Below the pieces are notes generated by a model. It saw nothing but the letters and a program-made list of their open reading frames with translations, made no database searches and had not been told where the DNA came from. Shown here one piece after another: positions 57,893 through 64,000 of a stretch of 64,000 nucleotides of DNA (position 1 is the first letter of the stretch; each line of letters begins with the position of its first letter). The translations under genes were made by a program, and so were the position numbers. Source of the DNA: CAG-177 sp964587915 (lineage in GTDB: Bacteria; Bacillota; Clostridia; Oscillospirales; Acutalibacteraceae); the NCBI GenBank assembly GCA_964587915.1, contig CAZPMK010000001.1:1-64000 (forward strand), written 5' to 3'.

Positions 57893-58876
57893 TTACAGCA
57901 GATATTCTACCAAATCGGCACCGCTTTTGGGTGAAAGGAGAGAGGGAGCAACGTCGAGAACCGTTTTACAGCCGATATCTCCCGCGGAATTGAGCCTGTA
58001 TGCCGCTCTTGCATAGGCAAGCAGAACGCTCGAGGTAAATTCGGGGTTGGAATCGAGCTTCAAGCTGTATTCAATAATATGCTTGTTCTCCTTGTTTGCA
58101 CCCGTAATGCCCGAACGGATAACGAAGCCCTGATGAGGCAGACCCGAATGCTCGCGGTCAAGCTCCTCCTGCGTTACAAATGTAACGGTGGTGTCGTAGT
58201 CGGCAAAATAGTTCGGCATTTCCTTGATTTCACGCTCTATCCTTGCCTTGTCCGCACCCTCTTTTGCAACAACGTAGCAGTCTCTTGTATGCTTTTGACG
58301 CGTGGTAAGCTCGGGGTTTTCGCCGTTTCTCACGGCTTCAAGTGCCTCGGGAACGGGAACGGTATACTGCCGTGCATCGGCAACGCCGTCAATTCGTCTT
58401 ATTGCATCTGAGTGACCTTGGCTTATGCCCTTGCCCCAGAATGTATAATCCTTGCCCTCGGGCAAAATGCTTGCCGCATAAAGGTGGTTGAGGGAGAACA
58501 GTCCCGGATCCCATCCGACAGAAATAATTGCCGTTTTGCCGTTTGCCTTTGCCGAAGCATCGACGTTGGCGTAGTGCTTTGCGATTCCCGCATGAGTATC
58601 GAAGCTGTCAACAACGTTGAAATACTTTGCAAGCTGCGGAGTTTGAACGGGCAAATCCGTTGCACTTCCGCCGCAAAGAATCATAACGTCGATATCGTTT
58701 GCGTATTTGGGTGCATCCTCGGCACGAAGCACGGGAGCACACGCAAATACCGTTTTGACCGATTCGGGTTCTCTGCGTGTGAAAACGGCGGCAAGAGTCA
58801 TATCGGGGTTCTGCCTGACGGCACACTCGATGCCTTTGCCGAGGTTTCCGTAACCGTAAATTCCTATTCTTATCAT
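57893..58876 (-). CDS. ddh: meso-Diaminopimelate dehydrogenase
   Basis: The 327-residue NADP enzyme makes meso-DAP from tetrahydrodipicolinate in one step. Landmarks: RIGIYGYGNLGKGIE (Rossmann loop at the N-terminus), LCGGSATDLPVQTPQ, DSFDTHAGI, VGWDPGLFSLNHLY and WGKGISQGHSDAIRRI. The product serves lysine and peptidoglycan synthesis and suggests a DAP-type wall. It ends an operon with the U32 peptidase and zapA. Confidence 0.96.
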   Translation of the reverse strand: MIRIGIYGYGNLGKGIECAVRQNPDMTLAAVFTRREPESVKTVFACAPVLRAEDAPKYANDIDVMILCGGSATDLPVQTPQLAKYFNVVDSFDTHAGIAKHYANVDASAKANGKTAIISVGWDPGLFSLNHLYAASILPEGKDYTFWGKGISQGHSDAIRRIDGVADARQYTVPVPEALEAVRNGENPELTTRQKHTRDCYVVAKEGADKARIEREIKEMPNYFADYDTTVTFVTQEELDREHSGLPHQGFVIRSGITGANKENKHIIEYSLKLDSNPEFTSSVLLAYARAAYRLNSAGDIGCKTVLDVAPSLLSPKSGADLVEYLL

Positions 58877-58890
58877 TTTTATCCCTCCGA

Positions 58891-60948
58891 TCAGAGAACT
58901 CCTTTATAGTAAAGTCCTCTGGTAAAATCTGTTTGAGGCTCGTCGCCTTTTATATAAGCATCGATTACCCGTGAGCATTCTTCCTTTGATTCGTCGGTGA
59001 ACCAAAGAAGTCGGTAGTCGATGTTTTTGATGTCATTCGCCTTGTCGGCAAGCCACAGCACCCGTGAATTGAGCACAAAGCTGCAACCGTTTTTGCACAT
59101 GACGGGGAAGCGTACACCCATTCGGTCGAGCAGGAAGCTGTTTCCGCCGCATTCGGCACAGGTCAGCTTTGTTCTTACAGGGCAATTTCTTGTCATCATG
59201 AGCGGAATTTTGCCGTATACCGTAAGTCCTCTCGGAATGCCGCCGCCGAGCCGTGATGCCTGAGCGAGCGTCAATTCGCAGGAGAGCAGACAATCCTTTG
59301 CTCCGAGGCGTTCCGCTTCGTTTAATGAGAGCGAATTAAAAATATTCGTTCCGAAACCGAAACAAAAATCAAGTCCCGCTCTGCGTGCAATGCCCACTCC
59401 GTCAAGCGTGGACACACAGGCAAGCGTAAGACCGTGCTTTTTCAGCTCAAGGAGCTTTTGAACATAGCCGTTTCCGTTTGAAAAGACAGCCGCAGGGATT
59501 TCCGCCGCCGCTTCAACGCCGAGAGAAAGCAGGCGTGAAAGTGTTTCGGTGCTTGCTTCTATGGGAAGAATCACTCTGCTTATGCCGTCGAGCCGTTCGG
59601 GAATTTGACTTTCGCTGAAAAATCTTGCGTAAAGCCCCTTATTCTCCGTTCGGTGTGCGGACACGGCGGATTTATAATCATAATCGAAAAATTCGTTGTT
59701 TTTGGGCTTGGACAGCTCCGAATCGAGCAGGTCAAGGACTTGTCGTCTGAGTGAATTTACAGCGGATACGGGCAAATTCAAGCCGTCATCAATGCTTGCT
59801 GTAATGCTTTCTGCAAAGAATTGAGTTCCTCCGCACTTGGAAAGTCGCGTTACAAGCTCATCTCGAGTTATCGCTCTGTTTATTGCTTCAACCGGAACAT
59901 CACCTTGGACGGAAACGGAAAATCCGCAGGCATCGGCTCGAAGCGTGACGGGCTGAGAACGCTTTACGCTGATATTAAAACTGACGGGAATCAGCGGCTT
60001 TTCGGCATCGTACAGCCTTTTCAGCGTTGAAAGCACCTCGGAGGCACTTTCAACATCCTCTTTACGGCGAATACCGAACATGGATTTTCCCGTTTTGCCC
60101 TCAAAATATCCGTCGGTAAAGCCCGAACGGGAAAACACCGCTTGCAGTGAGTCCCTTATATTATAATCATTATTATTGTTGTTGTTAATGCTGTTTTTGC
60201 AGGCAGTAACCGCCGCCGCAACATATTCGGGGCGTTTCATTCTGCCCTCAATTTTGAAAGAGCATACGCCCGCCCTTTGAAGCCTGTTGAGCTTATCGAC
60301 AAGCGACAAATCCTTTAGGCTCAAAGCGTTTCCGCCTTTTCCGTTGACTCCGAACGGGAGACGGCAGGGCTGAGCACAAAGTCCTCGGTTTCCGCTTCTT
60401 CCGCCGAGAACGGAGCTCATGAGGCATTGACCGGAAACGCACATACAAAGTGCGCCGTGTACGAAATATTCAAGCTCGATATCCGTACCCTCGGATATGG
60501 CACATATCTCTTTTTCGGAAAGCTCTCGAGGAAGAACAACTCTCGAAAACCCCGCCTTTTCAAGCTCACGCACACCGTCGAGACTTTGCACCGACATTTG
60601 AGTGGAGGCATGGAGCGGCATATCGGAACAGACCTGCCGCACAAGAGAGGCAAGTCCGATATCCTGTAAAATGAGAGCATCCGCACCGCTCATGCAGGCA
60701 AGGCGTACCGCTTCATATGCGGTATCAAGCTCACCGTCCGCAACAAGGGTATTAAGGGTAAGATACGCTTTCACGCCTCGGGCATGGCAATACGCAATGG
60801 CATCGGCAAGCTCTTCATCGGAAAAGTTTGAGGCGTTTCTGCGTGCGTTCAGACTTTTTCCTCCGAAGTAAACGGCATTTGCACCGCACCGTACCGCGGC
60901 GGTCAAGGCTTCAAAGCTGCCCGCAGGGGCAAGAATTTCGGCGGTCAT
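58891..60948 (-). CDS. U32 family peptidase
   Basis: The 685-residue protein starts with LAPAGSFEALTAAVRCGANAVYFGG and has the U32 signature ELEYFVHGALCMCVSGQCLMSS (about 163-184) and SLVDKLNRLQRAGVCSFKIEGRMKRPEYV, with four Cys near the middle (CMCVSGQC, C, C) that in related enzymes bind an Fe-S cluster. The C-terminal half holds the DUF3656-type barrel. Relatives act in RNA hydroxylation (RlhA/TrhP type) or in collagenase-like peptidases; either is possible. A run of five or more Asn occurs near residue 260. Overlap of 1 base region with zapA. Confidence 0.9.
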   Translation of the reverse strand: MTAEILAPAGSFEALTAAVRCGANAVYFGGKSLNARRNASNFSDEELADAIAYCHARGVKAYLTLNTLVADGELDTAYEAVRLACMSGADALILQDIGLASLVRQVCSDMPLHASTQMSVQSLDGVRELEKAGFSRVVLPRELSEKEICAISEGTDIELEYFVHGALCMCVSGQCLMSSVLGGRSGNRGLCAQPCRLPFGVNGKGGNALSLKDLSLVDKLNRLQRAGVCSFKIEGRMKRPEYVAAAVTACKNSINNNNNNDYNIRDSLQAVFSRSGFTDGYFEGKTGKSMFGIRRKEDVESASEVLSTLKRLYDAEKPLIPVSFNISVKRSQPVTLRADACGFSVSVQGDVPVEAINRAITRDELVTRLSKCGGTQFFAESITASIDDGLNLPVSAVNSLRRQVLDLLDSELSKPKNNEFFDYDYKSAVSAHRTENKGLYARFFSESQIPERLDGISRVILPIEASTETLSRLLSLGVEAAAEIPAAVFSNGNGYVQKLLELKKHGLTLACVSTLDGVGIARRAGLDFCFGFGTNIFNSLSLNEAERLGAKDCLLSCELTLAQASRLGGGIPRGLTVYGKIPLMMTRNCPVRTKLTCAECGGNSFLLDRMGVRFPVMCKNGCSFVLNSRVLWLADKANDIKNIDYRLLWFTDESKEECSRVIDAYIKGDEPQTDFTRGLYYKGVL

Positions 60949-61281
60949 TTACTTTGCGGTCTTTGCGGCAAGCTCTTTTGCAAGACGCTCGCACTCACGC
61001 TTTGAAATTTCGGCATCGGTTCTGGCTCTTGCGGCATCCTCAAGATAGCCTTGAATCTGATTTCTCAAATTCTCCGAAGTACCCTCGCACTTCTTTGCAC
61101 TGTCAGCGTATTCGAGAGCGGTGACGATTGCCGCCTGAGTGACGGAAATACGGTCGTTGTCACGAAGAAGAGCGCTGATTTTTTTGTCAAGCTCCGCTCC
61201 GAGCTGAGCAACATAATCGAGGTCATCGTCCGTTGCGATATTGTATTCCTCGCCGGCGATAATCAGTTTGATTTTTTCCAT
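60949..61281 (-). CDS. zapA: Cell division protein ZapA
   Basis: The 110-residue protein has a short N-terminal globular part (MEKIKLIIAGEEYNIATDDD, DYVAQLGAELDKKI) and a long C-terminal coiled coil (about 55-108). It crosslinks FtsZ filaments at the division ring. I start at the ATG at 61281, behind TTGGAGTG, not at an upstream GTG that overlaps the ribosome site. First gene of the zapA-U32-ddh operon. Confidence 0.88.
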   Translation of the reverse strand: MEKIKLIIAGEEYNIATDDDLDYVAQLGAELDKKISALLRDNDRISVTQAAIVTALEYADSAKKCEGTSENLRNQIQGYLEDAARARTDAEISKRECERLAKELAAKTAK

Positions 61282-61311
61282 AGTATACACTCCAAAATAT
61301 TATTACGCTTA

Positions 61312-61340
61312 ATTATACAACATTTTTTTGACGGAATAAA
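61312..61340 (-). promoter_or_regulatory. Promoter of the zapA operon
   Basis: On the minus strand a perfect TATAAT (61317-61312) with 17 bases to TTTATT (61340-61335). The -10 box is strong and the -35 is weak. Confidence 0.5.
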
Positions 61341-61377
61341 GATGTTTTTTAAATTTTTTAGATTTTTTGTGCGGCGG

Positions 61378-61406
61378 TTGATATGAGTCGGCGTTTGTGC
61401 TATAAT
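61378..61406 (+). promoter_or_regulatory. Promoter of the lipoprotein-mltG operon
   Basis: TTGATA (61378-61383), a 17-base spacer and TATAAT (61401-61406) form a sigma-A promoter 26 bases before the GTG start of the lipoprotein gene. Confidence 0.8.
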
Positions 61407-61432
61407 AAAAGCCTGAAAAGGGGGATTATACC

Positions 61433-62380
61433 GTGAAAAAAATTGCTGCGGCGATATCCGTTTTGCTTATTCTTGTTTCTCTGTGCTCCTGTAATTCGGG
61501 AGAAAAAACGGTTCTGACGATAGGCGGAGCGGAGATAGGCGAAGAAATTTTTGTATATTATCTAAGCAAGGTGATTGAACGCCCCATGGATTACGGACTT
61601 GCCGATGCGTCGGATTCCGACAGCGTAAAGGCGGCGACAACCCTAAAATGCAAGGAATATGTTGCAGTCAACACCGATTTTGCGGCACGGGGCTTGTCAC
61701 TCAGCTCTGCGGAAAAGGCGGAGGTTGCCGAACGGGTGAACAATCTTTGGATACGGTTTGAGAATCACTACAGAAGCATCGGCGTTTCAAAGCAGACCTT
61801 GACCAAAATAATGACGAGCGAGGCTTGCAAGGAAGCACTTTTCACCGCCCGCTATGACAAGGGGACGCAGGATAAGGCGGCGGAAAAGAAGCTCGAAGAT
61901 TATTTCTATTCGGAATATATCTGCTTCCGCACGGTGTGTGCATACTTCACAAGCGGCACGGATTCCAAAATGACACAGCAGGAAATCAACGATACCGTAA
62001 ATTCGTTCAACGTGCTGGCAAAGGGCTTCAGCAAGGATGTTGAAGCGTTTTCAAATGCGGCAACGGCGGCGGGATATTCGCTCTCCGACACGATTCTTAT
62101 CAAAAAGGATGCGGACGGCTATCCTGCGGGCTTTTTCGAGAGAGTGGCGGCTCAGTCGGAAAACACGGTTGAGGTTTTGGTGTATGACGAATGCGTTTTT
62201 GCCGTGCTCAAGGAGGACCTTGCCGAAAAGGGCGAGAGCATCTATGCAAATTACCGTTCGTCCTGCATAAAGGAGCTTTATTCGGAGGAGTCCGAGGAGT
62301 TTGCGGCAAAGGCGGTTGAAGCACTTACGGTCGAGGAAAACGGCGGCAGAGCGGACAGGCTTGTGAAGAAATATTCATAA
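61433..62380 (+). CDS. Lipoprotein, possible SurA/PrsA-like chaperone
   Basis: The 315-residue protein has a signal peptide with lipobox SLCSC (about 16-20), so it is anchored outside the membrane. The mature part starts with a short strand followed by EIFVYYLSK and long helices, the look of the SurA-N/trigger-factor chaperone fold, with a middle segment KKLEDYFYSEYICFRTVCAYF that resembles a degenerate parvulin start. No clear parvulin active site is seen. GTG start behind GGGGGATTATACC. It precedes mltG by 12 bases and could help fold wall enzymes. Confidence 0.6.
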   Translation: MKKIAAAISVLLILVSLCSCNSGEKTVLTIGGAEIGEEIFVYYLSKVIERPMDYGLADASDSDSVKAATTLKCKEYVAVNTDFAARGLSLSSAEKAEVAERVNNLWIRFENHYRSIGVSKQTLTKIMTSEACKEALFTARYDKGTQDKAAEKKLEDYFYSEYICFRTVCAYFTSGTDSKMTQQEINDTVNSFNVLAKGFSKDVEAFSNAATAAGYSLSDTILIKKDADGYPAGFFERVAAQSENTVEVLVYDECVFAVLKEDLAEKGESIYANYRSSCIKELYSEESEEFAAKAVEALTVEENGGRADRLVKKYS

Positions 62381-62392
62381 AGAGGTATAAGA

Positions 62393-63277
62393 ATGAAAAA
62401 AATTATCCACACGGCAGCGATATTTATGCTCATATGCATTCTTTCAACGGTTCTTTTCGGTTGCAAGCCGAACAACGCCCCGACACGGGACGAAACACAT
62501 GAAGCGGTTCAGGCAAACGCCTCTCCCTATGAGGCACACACTTGGACGGATTTTGTGCAGAATGATACGACACGGGAGAATTTTTCCGCGGTTGAAACGC
62601 AGAAAACCGTAGTCAGAGTAACCGTTCCCGAGGGGTATTCATTCATGCAGATTGCCGAGCTTCTCGAAAGCAAGGGTGTGTGCTCCGCCAAGGATTTTTA
62701 TGAGGTTTGCCAAAGTTATTCGCCGAAATCCTTTTCGATTCCGTCGAGCAGTGACCGTTGCTTCAAAATGGAGGGTTATCTTTTCCCCGATACATACGAA
62801 TTTTACACGAACGACAGTCCGAGAAGCGTGCTGATAAAAATGCTTAATAATTTTCATGCAAAGGTCGGCGACATTGACGACGATACGCTGATTCTTGCTT
62901 CCATGATAGAAAAGGAAGCCCGAAGCAGTGAGCACATGAAGCTGGTTTCATCGGTATTCCGCAACCGTCTCGAGACGGGCGGGGATTATAAATATCTCAA
63001 CAGCGACCCGACGAGAGACTATGTAAACAAATATATTACCGATAATCCGCTTGTAGCCGAGCAGTCGAAGTATGCACCGCTCTACAACACCTACAACAAG
63101 AGGGCAGGACTTCCCGCAGGTCCGATTTGTTGTCCCGGACTCAAAGCGATAGATGCGGCGAGAAATCCCGCAGAATCGGATTATTACTATTTCTTCTACG
63201 GTGCGGACGGCACCAACCACTATTCAAAAACTCTCGAGGAGCATAACAGCCAAATGGCACAGTACGGTGTCGGCTGA
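62393..63277 (+). CDS. mltG: MltG, endolytic murein transglycosylase
   Basis: The 294-residue protein has a signal or membrane segment with a Cys at a lipobox-like place (TVLFGC, about 19-24), then a LysM-like part (VTVPEGYSFMQIAELLESKG) and the YceG/MltG domain: MEGYLFPDTYEF, ILASMIEKEA (catalytic Glu), FRNRLE, LNSDPTRDY, YNTYNKRAGLPAGPICCPG and YYYFFYGADGTNHYSKTLEEHN. It cuts new glycan strands to set their length. The N-terminus with a lipobox instead of a plain membrane helix is a little unusual. Confidence 0.94.
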   Translation: MKKIIHTAAIFMLICILSTVLFGCKPNNAPTRDETHEAVQANASPYEAHTWTDFVQNDTTRENFSAVETQKTVVRVTVPEGYSFMQIAELLESKGVCSAKDFYEVCQSYSPKSFSIPSSSDRCFKMEGYLFPDTYEFYTNDSPRSVLIKMLNNFHAKVGDIDDDTLILASMIEKEARSSEHMKLVSSVFRNRLETGGDYKYLNSDPTRDYVNKYITDNPLVAEQSKYAPLYNTYNKRAGLPAGPICCPGLKAIDAARNPAESDYYYFFYGADGTNHYSKTLEEHNSQMAQYGVG

Positions 63278-63297
63278 TTTATATTCACAAAAAGAAA

Positions 63298-63332
63298 GAC
63301 GGAGCTGCCGAAAACAGCCCCGTCATTTTTGT
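63298..63332. terminator. Bidirectional terminator between mltG and the dehydrogenase
   Basis: GACGGAGCTG (63298-63307) pairs with CAGCCCCGTC (63315-63324; one G-C/G-U variation) across a 7-base loop and is followed by ATTTTTG on the plus strand and by CTTTCTTTTTG on the minus strand. Confidence 0.75.
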
Positions 63333-63338
63333 TATCCG

Positions 63339-64000
63339 TTACGGTCTTTGACCCATACCGCCCTCAAGGGTGATGGTTTCACCGCTCATGTATTTGAAAT
63401 CGGGTGAAGCAAGAGCAACGCAGGCTCTGCCTATCTCCTTTTCAACATCGCCGTAGTGACCCATCGGAGGCATTTTTACGTTAGCCTTGAATGCATCGGG
63501 ATATGCCTGCTCAAATTTTTCAAGCTGAGCAGTCCATGCAAGCGGACAAACGATGTTAACATTGATTCCGTCCTTGCCCCACTCGGTTGCGGCAACTCTG
63601 GTGAGTCCTCTGATTCCCTCTTTGGCGGCGGCGTAGGCACACTGACCGAAGTTTCCGAAAAGTCCCGCACCCGAGGCGAAATTGATAACCGTTCCCTGAG
63701 TCTCTTTAAGATAGGGATAGCAAGCCTTCATATAATAGAAAGTGGCGTAAAGACCCGAATATATTGCAAGGTCGAACTGCTCCGTGGAATGGTCGGCAAG
63801 GGTAACGCCCGATGCCGATGCCTGAGCGTTGTTGATGAGAACGTCGATTCTGCCGAAAGCCTCCATTGCCTTTGAGACGACCTCATTTACCGAGGCTTCA
63901 TTGTCTGCGGAGGCGTTGACATCGGCTTGAACGGCGAGAACCTTTATGCCGTAAAGTCTTTCAAGCTCCTCCTTTGCTTCCTCGAGCTTTTGAACATTAC
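63339..64000 (-). CDS. Short-chain dehydrogenase/reductase, 5' end outside the window
   Basis: About 220 residues are present; the frame runs to the window edge (NVQKLEEAKEELERLYGI ... VQADVN), so the start and the TGxxxGIG motif lie beyond. It has VLINNAQA (NNAG-like), INFASGAG and the catalytic YAAAKEG (YxxxK), and ends GGMGQRP. It oxidises or reduces a hydroxyl or keto group with NAD(P)H; the substrate is unknown. NNAQ replaces the usual NNAG. Confidence 0.88.
   Translation of the reverse strand, partial: NVQKLEEAKEELERLYGIKVLAVQADVNASADNEASVNEVVSKAMEAFGRIDVLINNAQASASGVTLADHSTEQFDLAIYSGLYATFYYMKACYPYLKETQGTVINFASGAGLFGNFGQCAYAAAKEGIRGLTRVAATEWGKDGINVNIVCPLAWTAQLEKFEQAYPDAFKANVKMPPMGHYGDVEKEIGRACVALASPDFKYMSGETITLEGGMGQRP

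Noticed and set aside
1..64000. CRISPR array
   Set aside because: No regularly spaced direct repeats were seen in any intergenic region.

Overview
The window reads as the chromosome of an anaerobic, low-oxygen-lifestyle Clostridia member, most likely Oscillospirales/Ruminococcaceae-like. The evidence is an Rnf complex, ferredoxin-dependent 2-oxoacid oxidoreductase, T-box leaders, class B sortases, meso-DAP dehydrogenase and the Firmicutes order of ribosomal genes. The family-level placement is inference. No rRNA, tRNA or CRISPR array was seen. About ten promoters of the TTGaca-17-TATAAT type could be read directly, all with exactly 17-bp spacers.

Bases 1-13,080 are an AT-rich accessory island that differs clearly in composition from the rest. 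It holds a DUF262/DUF1524 (GmrSD-like) nuclease, a small protein that looks like a free-standing copy of the specificity domain of the neighbouring nuclease, three different DNA cytosine-C5 methyltransferases, an NgoFVII-type phospholipase-D-fold restriction enzyme, a protein with two GHKL ATPase domains (MORC/MutL-like at the N-terminus, histidine-kinase-like at the C-terminus), a receiver-like protein and an HNH protein. It ends in transposon debris (tnpV with an amber codon 8), two gene fragments facing each other and a small lipoprotein. The union of restriction-modification genes with a two-component-like pair is the best candidate for an undescribed system.

Bases 13,245-20,416 are one minus-strand operon: apbE, a NusG-domain-II protein, a Gx/HepI-type membrane protein, then rnfC-D-G-E-A-B, with a readable promoter and terminator. 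ApbE would attach FMN to RnfG and RnfD.

Bases 20,459-33,190 concern carbon and branched-chain amino acid metabolism: an iron alcohol dehydrogenase, a tiny Cys/Gly protein, then two T-box operons. The first (probably leucine) carries a LeuA-like protein that has lost its catalytic and metal-binding residues, and a TIM-barrel/acyl-CoA ligase fusion. The second (probably isoleucine) carries an XRE-cupin-acyl-CoA ligase fusion, branched-chain aminotransferase, a ParA-like ATPase and a four-subunit 2-oxoacid:ferredoxin oxidoreductase. Induction by uncharged tRNA implies synthesis, so I infer assembly of branched-chain amino acids from branched short-chain fatty acids by reductive carboxylation.

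Bases 33,229-35,333 hold a GNAT acetyltransferase and the Mg transporter mgtE. Bases 35,538-42,260 hold nine intact phage head genes (terminases, portal, protease, decoration, capsid, connectors) with no integrase, tail or lysis genes and with host-like composition. From 42,259 to the end lie core genes: a penicillin-binding protein with its FtsW/RodA partner, cysteine desulfurase, thiI, cinA, two class B sortases, a membrane SpoIID protein, the rpmG-secE-nusG-rplK-rplA and rplJ-rplL operons with an L10 leader, ddh, a U32 peptidase, zapA, a lipoprotein, mltG and a partial short-chain dehydrogenase.
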